Positions 25,044 to 32,849 of a stretch of DNA of 64,000 nucleotides are shown here, piece after piece. How positions within the stretch are numbered: the first letter of the stretch is position 1; each line of letters starts with the position of its first letter. The DNA is from Amygdalobacter indicium. GTDB lineage: Bacteria > Bacillota > Clostridia > Saccharofermentanales > Fastidiosipilaceae. Under the pieces are notes generated by a model. It ran no database searches. It was given only the letters and a program-made list of their open reading frames with translations, and was not told where the DNA came from. The position numbers and the translations under genes were made by a program. Location of the stretch: assembly GCF_029101545.1 (NCBI RefSeq), contig NZ_CP118866.1:744001-808000 (forward strand). The letters are read 5' to 3'.

Positions 25044-25193
25044 GTTAAAACTCAGAATGGAAAGTTAAAGTTTCAGGATTCCTATAAATAGTTTCAGAGT
25101 TCAAAGGCAAGGTTTCATTGTATCCAACACGTGATGAAACTAGAGATAACTTTTGAGACAGAGTGGATTGTCAACACCTATTTTAACACTTAA
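25044..25193 (+). pseudogene. Possible decayed 3' end of an unrecognised gene
   Basis: Within the 268-nt gap after the exonuclease gene, one plus frame reads as protein-like sequence interrupted by a TAG at 25089. It ends at TAA 25191-25193, inside the left arm of the terminator hairpin, as a real gene end would. I do not recognise the product. A 7-bp inverted repeat (GTTTCAT 25112-25118, ATGAAAC 25134-25140) lies within it. Weak evidence. Confidence 0.25.
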
Positions 25194-25219
25194 ATGTGGA
25201 TAACATTTAAGTGTTTTTT
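25185..25219 (+). terminator. Intrinsic terminator before the LRR gene
   Basis: A perfect 13-bp stem (25185-25197 with 25203-25215, 5-nt loop) runs into a T run ending at 25219. A TATAAT at 25224-25229 directly follows and may be the -10 of the LRR gene, though no good -35 is seen. Confidence 0.88.
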
Positions 25220-25251
25220 GTTGTATAATATTTTGCCGTTGGAGGCGTAAA

Positions 25252-26694
25252 ATGAAATCGTTAAAACAAATTAAAAGAAAAATATTTTCTTTGACCCTGA
25301 CTGTATTGCTTCTTTGCAGTAGTGCGGCCTGTATTAAGGTTAAGGCGGCTGAAGGCATCGAAATTAACCGGAAAAATTTCGCATCTGAGGGCTTCGCCGA
25401 TTATTTAAGGCGAGCTTATGATGAAAATAAAGATGGTTATTTAAGTAAGGAAGAGTGTGAAAAGGTTGAATTAATTAATATCGGCAAAAGCGGCATGCAT
25501 GAAGTTGATGTTAATTCCGACACGATGACAGCAGTTAAAGGCTTGGAGAATTTTCCTAATTTAAGAGAATTTAATTGCAGTTATACGCCGATAAGCACTT
25601 TGGATCTCAGCAAAAATCCGCAATTACAGGTTTTAAATTGCCGTAAAAGTAAGATTAAATCTTTGGACTTGAGACAGAATCACAAGTTGGAAGAATTGAA
25701 TTGTACATTTAACGATATTGAAAAGTTGGATCTTTCGCAAAATCCTAATTTGGAAACATTAACCTGCTATCGGACAAAATTAACTCAATTGGATTTGAAA
25801 AATAATAGCAAACTTTCAACTTTAAGTTGCGGCAATACACCGTTGAAAGCTCTGGATATCAGTCACAATAAAGAGTTGGTGGTGTTGTTTTGCTACAATA
25901 CGGAAATCAGTAAATTGGATACGAGCAATAACCCGAAACTGGCGAAATTGATTATGCACGATTGCAAAGTTGCCGATCTGTCTTTGAACAAAAATCCTAA
26001 ATTAAGATTTTTTAATTGCTTTAATACCGGAATAAGCAAGCTGGATTTGAGCAATAATAAAGACTTGGAAGAGATGGTTTGCAGTGAAATGCCTCTTAAA
26101 AATCTTGATTTGAGCCAAAATGAAAAACTGTCGGCATTGGATTGCTCCGGTACGAATATTAAGCAATTGGATTTATCTGCCAATAAAAAATTACAGCAAT
26201 TAACTTGTTCCGCTTCACTTGTGGGAAATATTAAATTCGACCATAAAATTCCCCGCTTTGCTGTTGCTGTTTATGCTAAAAAACAAGGTAATAATTATTT
26301 GTTCAATTTAGCTGATACGGGAATTGCCGCAGATAAAATCAAGGACGTAAAAGATATAAGCAACACTAAAATCGGCGAAACAGCCAATTTGCCTGCAGGA
26401 GTAAAATTTTCTGCTGCTAAGGCCCAATTGCAGGTACCCGGTGAGAAAATGGAAAGCTTTGATCTTGTAAGTCTGCAACAACCTGAAATCCAAGAAAATC
26501 GTCCTAATTCGGCAAAATTGGTTTATCAAGTTGCACAGCATAAAACTGCGGCTGCTGCCGAGCGGGGAAATAGTGGAAAAGCACCGGCCGGCGGTAAAAA
26601 ACTGCTGATCTATATAATCGCTTTCCTGCTTGTTGTCGTCATTGTCGGGGCTTACTTTATTTCCTCGTCAGTGATAAAGAGAAACAGAAAATAA
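25252..26694 (+). CDS. Membrane-anchored leucine-rich-repeat surface protein with EF-hand-like loop
   Basis: The 480-residue exported protein has a signal peptide (about 1-33). An EF-hand-like loop follows at residues 57-68 (DENKDGYLSKEE, with D, N, D, Y, S, E in the calcium positions). About ten leucine-rich repeats of exactly 21 residues come next, with consensus PxLxxLNCxxTxIxxLDLSxN; the Cys after the first Leu run recurs in most units. A ~120-residue unassigned domain follows, then a low-complexity linker and a C-terminal membrane helix (LLIYIIAFLLVVVIVGAYF) with a basic tail. There is no sortase motif. GGAGG lies 6 nt before the ATG. Adhesion or ligand binding is plausible but unproven. 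Confidence 0.85.
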   Translation: MKSLKQIKRKIFSLTLTVLLLCSSAACIKVKAAEGIEINRKNFASEGFADYLRRAYDENKDGYLSKEECEKVELINIGKSGMHEVDVNSDTMTAVKGLENFPNLREFNCSYTPISTLDLSKNPQLQVLNCRKSKIKSLDLRQNHKLEELNCTFNDIEKLDLSQNPNLETLTCYRTKLTQLDLKNNSKLSTLSCGNTPLKALDISHNKELVVLFCYNTEISKLDTSNNPKLAKLIMHDCKVADLSLNKNPKLRFFNCFNTGISKLDLSNNKDLEEMVCSEMPLKNLDLSQNEKLSALDCSGTNIKQLDLSANKKLQQLTCSASLVGNIKFDHKIPRFAVAVYAKKQGNNYLFNLADTGIAADKIKDVKDISNTKIGETANLPAGVKFSAAKAQLQVPGEKMESFDLVSLQQPEIQENRPNSAKLVYQVAQHKTAAAAERGNSGKAPAGGKKLLIYIIAFLLVVVIVGAYFISSSVIKRNRK

Positions 26695-26735
26695 CTGTTT
26701 AATCAAATTACATCTGTCGATTATTCGCAGATAAT

Positions 26736-26772
26736 AAGCCTTGCCCGGAAAGATGCCGGCGCAGGGCTTTTT
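26736..26772 (+). terminator. Intrinsic terminator of the LRR gene
   Basis: AAGCC and CCGG elements on the left pair with CCGG and GGGCTT on the right, with small internal loops, and the stem ends in TTTTTAT. It lies 41 nt after the stop. The rest of the gap to rpsB (26773-26992) holds the rpsB promoter and leader, with no gene. Confidence 0.8.
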
Positions 26773-26878
26773 ATATGGGGTAAAACAGCCGCAGACGAGA
26801 AAATGTAAACAAATTGCAAAAACAGAGCCGGAAATACTCTTTTTTCTCTCTACTTTTCCTGTAATTCAATCGGGCGGC

Positions 26879-26905
26879 TTGACACGGGAATCAGTATTTT
26901 ATACA
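26879..26905 (+). promoter_or_regulatory. Candidate promoter of the rpsB operon
   Basis: TTGACA (26879-26884) is followed after 15 nt by TATACA (26900-26905). The spacing is short but both hexamers are close to consensus. It lies about 88 nt before the rpsB start. Confidence 0.5.
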
Positions 26906-26992
26906 CTTTCTATGGCTAAAAATCACACAAACTATCGCCTGTTGATTTTTATAATATTGCTTAGTTTGTGGAAGTTAAAACAGGAGGAAATT

Positions 26993-27817
26993 ATGGCCGT
27001 TATTTCAATGAAACAGCTTTTAGAAGCAGGTGTCCATTTTGGTCACCAGACACGCAGATGGAACCCTAAAATGGCTCCTTACATTTTTACCGAGCGCAAC
27101 GGTATTTACATTATCGATTTGCAAAAGACGGTGAAGTTAATCGAAGCAGCTTATGATTTTGTCAGAGAGACTGCTGCCAATGACGGAACTATTCTGTTTG
27201 TCGGCACTAAGAAGCAGGCACAGGATTCAATCAAAGAAGAAGCTTTACGTTGCGGTATGTACTATATCAACAACCGTTGGTTGGGCGGAACTTTAACGAA
27301 CTTCACAACAATTAAGAAACGTGTGCAACGCTTGGAACAATTAGGCAAGATGGAAGAGAACGGCCAGTTCGACGTTTTGACCAAGAAGGAAGTTGCCAAG
27401 TTAAGACTGGAAAAAGAAAAGTTGGAAAAGAACTTGGGCGGTATTCGCGAAATGAAGCAATTGCCTTCAGCTTTGTTCGTTGTCGATCCGAGAAAGGAAC
27501 ACATCGCTGTTTCTGAAGCTAAGCGTTTGGGTATTCCGGTTGTAGCAATTGTTGATACAAACTGTGATCCTGATGATGCCGATTACGTTATTCCGGGCAA
27601 TGATGATGCTATTCGTGCCGTCAAACTGATTGCCGAAACTTTGTCGAACGCCGTTATTGAAGGCCGTCAGGGCGAAGATGCTTTGGCTATTTTAACGCAA
27701 AAGACTGAAGAGCCGGCTGAGAGCGAAGAACAAGCTGAAGTTAAAGAAGAAAGCACAGCTGCAGTCGAGGAGCAGGAAACAACTGAAACAGCTCCGGAAA
27801 CTGTTACTGAAGCTTAA
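26993..27817 (+). CDS. rpsB: 30S ribosomal protein S2
   Basis: The 274-residue protein carries the S2 start MKQLLEAGVHFGHQTRRWNP, the motif NNRWLGGTLTNF and the segment IPVVAIVDTNCDP. The last ~40 residues form an acidic Glu/Ala/Thr tail that is variable in the family. The start at 26993 has AGGAGGAAA just upstream; an open frame extends ~250 nt further upstream but overlaps the promoter and terminator and is not used. It is the first gene of the rpsB-tsf pair. Confidence 0.97.
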   Translation: MAVISMKQLLEAGVHFGHQTRRWNPKMAPYIFTERNGIYIIDLQKTVKLIEAAYDFVRETAANDGTILFVGTKKQAQDSIKEEALRCGMYYINNRWLGGTLTNFTTIKKRVQRLEQLGKMEENGQFDVLTKKEVAKLRLEKEKLEKNLGGIREMKQLPSALFVVDPRKEHIAVSEAKRLGIPVVAIVDTNCDPDDADYVIPGNDDAIRAVKLIAETLSNAVIEGRQGEDALAILTQKTEEPAESEEQAEVKEESTAAVEEQETTETAPETVTEA

Positions 27818-27832
27818 TAAGAGAGGTTTAGC

Positions 27833-28483
27833 ATGGAAATTACTGCTGCATTAGTTAAACAATTACGTGATATGAGCGGTTCAGGCATGATGGACTGCAA
27901 GAAAGCTTTACAAGCTAACGACGGTGACATCAAAAAAGCGATGGATTGGTTGCGTGAGCAGGGAATGGGCAAGGCTGACAAAAAAGCTGCCCGTGTAGCT
28001 GCAGAAGGTGTCGTGGCATCTTATATTCACGGCAATGGTCGTATCGGTGTTTTAATCGAGGTTAACATTGAAACGGACTTTGCTGCCAAAAACGAAGATT
28101 TCCAAGCCTTTGCGCGGGAGATGGCGATGCAAGTTGCCGCTATGAATCCGAAATACGTTCAACCTTCCGAAATTCCGGCTGAAGTTCTGGAACATGAGAA
28201 AGAAGTTGTGCGTAATCAGGCTTTGAACGAAGGCAAACCGGCCAAAGTGGTTGATGAGCGCATTGTTCCCGGCCGTTTGGAGAAGTTCTATAATGAAGTT
28301 TGCCTGATGAATCAAAACTTTATTCGTGATGACAGCAAGACCTGTGATCAGGTGAGACGCGAGTTGATCGCCAAGATCGGTGAAAATGTCGTCGTCCGGC
28401 GCTTTGTTCGTTACGAGTTGGGCGAAGGTATTGAGAAAAAAGAAGAGAACTTCGCTGAAGAAGTTATGAAACAAATTAAGTAA
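27833..28483 (+). CDS. tsf: Elongation factor Ts
   Basis: The 216-residue nucleotide-exchange factor for EF-Tu has the N-terminal UBA-like domain (VKQLRDMSGSGMMDCKKAL) and the core motif HGNGRIGVLIEVNIETDF. It is shorter than the B. subtilis protein (about 290 residues), like other short EF-Ts forms with a single core subdomain region. It starts 15 nt after rpsB with GAGAGG as ribosome site and ends at a strong terminator. Confidence 0.97.
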   Translation: MEITAALVKQLRDMSGSGMMDCKKALQANDGDIKKAMDWLREQGMGKADKKAARVAAEGVVASYIHGNGRIGVLIEVNIETDFAAKNEDFQAFAREMAMQVAAMNPKYVQPSEIPAEVLEHEKEVVRNQALNEGKPAKVVDERIVPGRLEKFYNEVCLMNQNFIRDDSKTCDQVRRELIAKIGENVVVRRFVRYELGEGIEKKEENFAEEVMKQIK

Positions 28484-28493
28484 TCTATTTTAT

Positions 28494-28523
28494 AAGCGGC
28501 AACGGCGTTGCCGCTTTTTTTTT
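28494..28523 (+). terminator. Intrinsic terminator after tsf
   Basis: A perfect 10-bp stem, AAGCGGCAAC with GTTGCCGCTT, has a 3-nt loop (28494-28516) and a run of nine T. It separates rpsB-tsf from pyrH, so read-through or a promoter in the 30 nt before pyrH is needed for the next genes. Confidence 0.95.
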
Positions 28524-28551
28524 AGCCATTTAACAATAAGAGGGTGGAATG

Positions 28552-29256
28552 ATGCTTTATAAACGTGTTTTGTTAAAATTATCAGGTGAGTGTCTGGCGG
28601 GTAATAAAGTCGGTGGCGGTATTGATGAAAATACTTTGGCCAATACAGCTAAAGTACTGAAAGAGGCGCATGATCTGGGCGTACAGTTGGCAATTGTCGT
28701 CGGCGGCGGTAATTTTTGGCGCGGACGTTCAAGTAAAAATATGGATCGGGTAACAGCGGACCAAATAGGGATGTTGGCTACCTGTATGAATGCTTTGGCT
28801 TTATCTGATGCTTTGGAACAAGCGGGCTTGGATGTTCGGGTTATGAGTTCGATTGAAATGCGTCAGATTGCAGAGCTGTATATTAGAAAGCGTGCTTTAA
28901 GACATTTGGAAAAAGGGCGTGTTATTGTTTTTGCCTGCGGTCTGGGTAATCCTTATTTATCAACAGATACAACTGCAGCATTGCGCGCAGCTGAAATTAA
29001 AGCTGAATTATTTCTTAAAGCGACTAATATTGACGGCGTATATGATAAAGACCCGAAAACGGATAAGAATGCTCAAAGATTCAGTATTATTACCCATGAT
29101 GAAGTACTGAGAAGAAATTTGAAAGTTATGGATGCGACCGCCGCAGCTTTGTGCCGGGATAATAAAACTGATATTTTTGTTTTTGATGTACGTGACCCGA
29201 GAAATATTTTGCGGGCTTTGGAGACGACTGATTGCGGTACGTTGGTTCACAGTTAA
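28552..29256 (+). CDS. pyrH: UMP kinase
   Basis: The 234-residue amino-acid-kinase-fold enzyme phosphorylates UMP to UDP. Family motifs are LKLSGECLAG at the start, VVGGGNFWRGR, and ATNIDGVYDKDPK near the middle. Two adjacent ATGs occur at 28549 and 28552. The second is preferred because GAGGGTGG ends only 1 nt before the first, although either is possible. Confidence 0.96.
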   Translation: MLYKRVLLKLSGECLAGNKVGGGIDENTLANTAKVLKEAHDLGVQLAIVVGGGNFWRGRSSKNMDRVTADQIGMLATCMNALALSDALEQAGLDVRVMSSIEMRQIAELYIRKRALRHLEKGRVIVFACGLGNPYLSTDTTAALRAAEIKAELFLKATNIDGVYDKDPKTDKNAQRFSIITHDEVLRRNLKVMDATAAALCRDNKTDIFVFDVRDPRNILRALETTDCGTLVHS

Positions 29257-29257
29257 T

Positions 29258-29275
29258 TACTTTAGTCCTAAAGTA
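29258..29275. repeat. Palindrome between pyrH and frr
   Basis: TACTTTAG (29258-29265) and CTAAAGTA (29268-29275) form perfect 8-bp arms around TC, right after the pyrH stop. No T run follows. It could be an operator or an RNA processing hairpin; nothing further is visible. Confidence 0.4.
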
Positions 29276-29316
29276 TGCTAAAATTAAGGTAAATCAGGTT
29301 CAAAGGAGAACTGTCT

Positions 29317-29886
29317 ATGGCGATTGAAATTACAAAGAGTACTTATGCACCCTACGAAGATAAAATGGGAAAATATTTAAGTAATTTAACTGAAAACTTG
29401 ACTTACATTCGAGCCGGTCGTGCCAATCCGCGGCTTTTGGATCGTATTATGGTCGATTACTATTCTTCTATGACACCTATTAACCAGTTGGCTAATATCC
29501 AAGTACCGGAAGCCAGACAGCTTTTAATTACCCCTTGGGATGCCGGAGTACTTAAAAATATTGAAAAAGCAATATATGATTCTGATTTAGGCCTAACTCC
29601 GAGCAGTGACGGTAAGAGCATTCGCCTGACTTTCCCGGCATTAACGGAAGACCGCCGCAAAGATTTGGCAAAAGAAGTTGATAAATACGGGGAAGAGGCT
29701 AAGATTAACGTTCGTGCCGTCCGCCGCGATTTCTTGGAATTGATGCGTAAAAATATGAAAAACGGCGAAATCAGTGAAGATGTTTATAAAGGTTGTGAAG
29801 AGGATATTCAGAAACTGCTAAATAAATATATTGACAAAATTGATGCCGCTGTTAAAGCAAAATCTGCTGAATTGATGGAAATTTAA
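29317..29886 (+). CDS. frr: Ribosome recycling factor
   Basis: The 189-residue protein splits post-termination ribosomes together with EF-G. Motifs are IRAGRANPRLLDRI, YYSSMTPINQLANI, and the C-terminal three-helix bundle with VRAVRRDFLELMRK. AAAGGAG lies 8 nt upstream. uppS begins 1 nt after the stop. Confidence 0.97.
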   Translation: MAIEITKSTYAPYEDKMGKYLSNLTENLTYIRAGRANPRLLDRIMVDYYSSMTPINQLANIQVPEARQLLITPWDAGVLKNIEKAIYDSDLGLTPSSDGKSIRLTFPALTEDRRKDLAKEVDKYGEEAKINVRAVRRDFLELMRKNMKNGEISEDVYKGCEEDIQKLLNKYIDKIDAAVKAKSAELMEI

Positions 29887-29887
29887 T

Positions 29888-30646
29888 TTGTATATTTTAA
29901 GTAAAACTACCGAACTTGCTTTGGAAAATATTAAATTGCCTCGACATTTGGCCATAATAATGGACGGTAACGGACGTTTTGCCCAAAAAAGGATGTTGCC
30001 CCGTTCTTATGGCCATCGTCAGGGTACAATCAATTTAACTAATGTTTGTCGGATAGTTGACGCTATCGGGATAAATTATTTAACTGTTTATGCTTTTTCT
30101 TCTGAAAACTGGCGTCGTCCGGCAGCTGAAGTTAATGAACTTTTTTCTTTAGTTGCCACCTATTTCAATAAATATATTGATGAATTGATGCAGATGCAGG
30201 TAAAACTTAATTTTATCGGTAATTTGACGCAGTTACCGGAAGATTTGCAGAAAATAATCCATTCGGCCGTTACCAGGACAGCAGAAAATAAGCGATTACA
30301 ATTAACAATTGCGCTTAATTACGGCAGCCGCTTGGAAATAGCTGAGGCAGCTGCAGCTACCGCTTTGTTATTGCAAAAAAGAAATGATCTTTCCCATTTG
30401 TCATTGACCGAAGTTGAGAAGATATTTGAGGCAAATTTGCAAACTGCCAAATTGAATTTGCCCGATCCGGATTTAATAATCAGAACTGCAGGTGAGATGC
30501 GGCTTTCCAACTTTTTATTGTGGCAGGCAGCTTATGCGGAATTTTATGCCTGTGATTGCTTGTGGCCGGAATTCGGTGAGAAGGAGTTATTGGCCGCTTT
30601 ATTGGCGTATAATCAAAGAACACGTAAATTCGGAGCGCTGAAATAA
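29888..30646 (+). CDS. uppS: Undecaprenyl diphosphate synthase
   Basis: The 252-residue cis-prenyltransferase makes the C55 carrier for cell-wall synthesis. The catalytic Asp lies in AIIMDGNGRFAQKR; other motifs are YAFSSENWRRP, NYGSRLEI and LSNFLLWQAAYAEFY. The segment IRTAGEMRL has Ala where IRT(G/S)GE is usual. Translation appears to start at TTG 29888, just after frr, with only a weak GATGGA site upstream; no in-frame ATG precedes the catalytic motif. Confidence 0.94.
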   Translation: MYILSKTTELALENIKLPRHLAIIMDGNGRFAQKRMLPRSYGHRQGTINLTNVCRIVDAIGINYLTVYAFSSENWRRPAAEVNELFSLVATYFNKYIDELMQMQVKLNFIGNLTQLPEDLQKIIHSAVTRTAENKRLQLTIALNYGSRLEIAEAAAATALLLQKRNDLSHLSLTEVEKIFEANLQTAKLNLPDPDLIIRTAGEMRLSNFLLWQAAYAEFYACDCLWPEFGEKELLAALLAYNQRTRKFGALK

Positions 30647-30685
30647 TTTTAAGTACGTCAATGCACGCGAATGAAGGAGATAATT

Positions 30686-31639
30686 ATGAACGAAAGAACT
30701 AAAACGGGCATTACTTTATGTGTGTTGGTCCTGTTGTTTTTAATACCGGCGGCATATTTTAGTGAATTACTGTTGGCAGCCTGCATTATTTTGACAATAT
30801 TGACCTCATTGGAGATGTATTACGCCTTGAGAAGGCGTTTGAGACCTGTAAGCCTGTTCAGTTTAATGCTTGGTGCTTTCAGCGGTCTGGCACCTTTAAT
30901 TGCTTGGATTAATTTCAGCGATTATGCCAACTGGTTCAATTTGCCCTTCAGAAGCAGCGGCTTATCAGCGGAATTGGTACAGAATAACCTTTGGCGTTCC
31001 TATTATTTTTGGATGTTGACAGCCGGTTTTGCTGCTTACGGATTTATATTTCTGGTATATGCTTTCTTATCGACATTTTGGCAATTTAAGACCTATGACG
31101 ACAAAATTTTGCCCCAGGCGACAATTACCGTTTTCGGCGCTTTATATTTATCCGCACCGTTGGCAGCTGTTACTTTATTGTGCTTTGCCGTTCCCAATGG
31201 CTATAAATGGCTCTGGTTCGGCATAGTAGTAGTTACAGTTACGGATGTCAGTGCTTACTATGGCGGTAAAAATTACGGTAAAACAAAAATCATACCTAAT
31301 CTTAGCCCCAATAAAACCGTTGAAGGCTCTTTGTGCGCTGTTTTAGCTTCTTTTGTGGCCGGTGCATTATTCGGACTTATTTTTTTAACGGGAAGTACAC
31401 CGCAATTAACCGGTTATTTCGCTAATTTACTTTTCGGGGCTTTGGCCGGTGTATTTTTAAGTATCGTCGGACAAATCGGTGATTGGTTCGCTTCCGCCAT
31501 TAAACGTTGGGCCAAATTGAAAGATTTCAGTAAGATTTTACCGGGACATGGCGGAATCTTGGATCGCTTGGATTCTTATATGTTTGTTTTGCCGACTTTA
31601 TTATTAGTAAGTCTAATTTATTATCTGGTTAAATTTTAG
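30686..31639 (+). CDS. cdsA: Phosphatidate cytidylyltransferase
   Basis: The 317-residue membrane enzyme makes CDP-diacylglycerol from phosphatidate and CTP. About seven membrane helices are visible. The signature near the C-terminus reads SPNKTVEGS, then QIGDWFASAIKRWAKLKDFS and PGHGGILDRLDS, with the conserved Asp residues. The start at 30686 has AAGGAG 8 nt upstream; the ATG at 30671 overlaps that site. dxr begins 7 nt after the stop. Confidence 0.94.
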   Translation: MNERTKTGITLCVLVLLFLIPAAYFSELLLAACIILTILTSLEMYYALRRRLRPVSLFSLMLGAFSGLAPLIAWINFSDYANWFNLPFRSSGLSAELVQNNLWRSYYFWMLTAGFAAYGFIFLVYAFLSTFWQFKTYDDKILPQATITVFGALYLSAPLAAVTLLCFAVPNGYKWLWFGIVVVTVTDVSAYYGGKNYGKTKIIPNLSPNKTVEGSLCAVLASFVAGALFGLIFLTGSTPQLTGYFANLLFGALAGVFLSIVGQIGDWFASAIKRWAKLKDFSKILPGHGGILDRLDSYMFVLPTLLLVSLIYYLVKF

Positions 31640-31646
31640 AGGTAAT

Positions 31647-32849
31647 ATGTATAATAAAATAACAGTTTTAGGGTCAACCGGTTCCGTAGGGAAGCAAACG
31701 TTAGCCATTTGTCAAAACTATAACTTGAGTGTTGTGTCGTTAGCCTGTAAAAGCAATTGGCGTTTGTTATTACAGCAGATTAGGCAGTTTCAGCCTGCAG
31801 CGGCGGCCTTATGTACAAATGATAAAAATCTTATTGCTGAATTTAAAGAAGCTTTGGCTGCGACTGTTTTTTCGTCTTCAACTAATGCTACTTATTGCGG
31901 TCCGCAAGTATTCTGCGGTGAGGATGCAGCCGAAAAATTGGTAGAATTTCCTTGTGATTTGGCAGTCGGAGCTATTTCCGGTCTGGCAGGTTTGGCATCT
32001 AATTCAGCTTTTTTGCAACATGGGGTTGATCTGGCTTTGGCCAACAAAGAAAGTATTGTTTGCGGTGCAGCTATTTTGGATCGAGCAAAAAAGCAGGGTA
32101 ATAGTAAAATTATCTCCATTGACAGTGAACATGCTGCAATTAATGAATGCCTGAAGGCCGGACGAAAAGAAGATTTCAAAAAAATCTGGTTAACTGCCTC
32201 AGGCGGTCCGTTCCGTAATTGGCCGGCGGAAAAGATTGCTCAAGCCGAATTAAAAGACGCTTTACGCCATCCGACCTGGAATATGGGCGCTAAAATAACT
32301 GTCGACTCTGCAAGTATGATGAATAAAGGTTTGGAAATTATTGAAGCCTGTTATCTTTTTCAAGTTAATTTCAAGCAGGTTGAAGTAGTTGTTCATCCGC
32401 AATCTATTATTCATTCTGCAGTAGAGTGGCAGGACGGTCAGGTTACAGCTCAGATGAGTTTTCCGGATATGCAGGCGCCTATTAAGGCGGCAATTTTTAC
32501 GCCGGCCAAAATCGCCGGTGTAACGCAGGCTTTCAATTTCTTTGATGCACGTGCCTGCAGTTTAACATTTTATCCACCTGATTTTAATAAATTTCCTTGC
32601 TTAAGTTTGGCGCAATCTGCTATCATGAAAGGCGGTATTTATCCGTTGGTATTGAATGCTGCTAATGAAGCGGCGGTCAATGCCTTCTTAGAGGAGAAGA
32701 TTCGTTTTGGCAGGATTGCACAAGCTGTTGCTTATGCGCTGGATTTATGTGCCGGACGCCCGGAACTTCCTGCAGCTGATGATTTGGCAACGGTTTTAGC
32801 TTTAGATAAGCAATACAGAACGTATGTGAGGGAATATTTGCATGTTTAA
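31647..32849 (+). CDS. dxr: 1-deoxy-D-xylulose 5-phosphate reductoisomerase
   Basis: The 400-residue NADPH enzyme carries out the second step of the MEP isoprenoid pathway. Visible are the nucleotide motif LGSTGSVGKQT, the metal/substrate residues in SIDSEHAAI, TASGGPFR, and HPTWNMGAKITVDSASMMNKG. The gene overlaps rseP by 8 bp. With ispG and uppS nearby, the cluster feeds undecaprenyl phosphate synthesis. Confidence 0.96.
   Translation: MYNKITVLGSTGSVGKQTLAICQNYNLSVVSLACKSNWRLLLQQIRQFQPAAAALCTNDKNLIAEFKEALAATVFSSSTNATYCGPQVFCGEDAAEKLVEFPCDLAVGAISGLAGLASNSAFLQHGVDLALANKESIVCGAAILDRAKKQGNSKIISIDSEHAAINECLKAGRKEDFKKIWLTASGGPFRNWPAEKIAQAELKDALRHPTWNMGAKITVDSASMMNKGLEIIEACYLFQVNFKQVEVVVHPQSIIHSAVEWQDGQVTAQMSFPDMQAPIKAAIFTPAKIAGVTQAFNFFDARACSLTFYPPDFNKFPCLSLAQSAIMKGGIYPLVLNAANEAAVNAFLEEKIRFGRIAQAVAYALDLCAGRPELPAADDLATVLALDKQYRTYVREYLHV

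Noticed and set aside
26741..26992. N-terminal extension of rpsB by ~84 codons
   Set aside because: The stretch contains the LRR terminator and the rpsB promoter, and S2 proteins start at the chosen Met.
28541..28550. AGGGTGG resembling the T-box antiterminator core
   Set aside because: It lacks the following TACCGCG and the specifier stems, and it fits the pyrH ribosome-binding site. The upstream hairpin is the tsf terminator.
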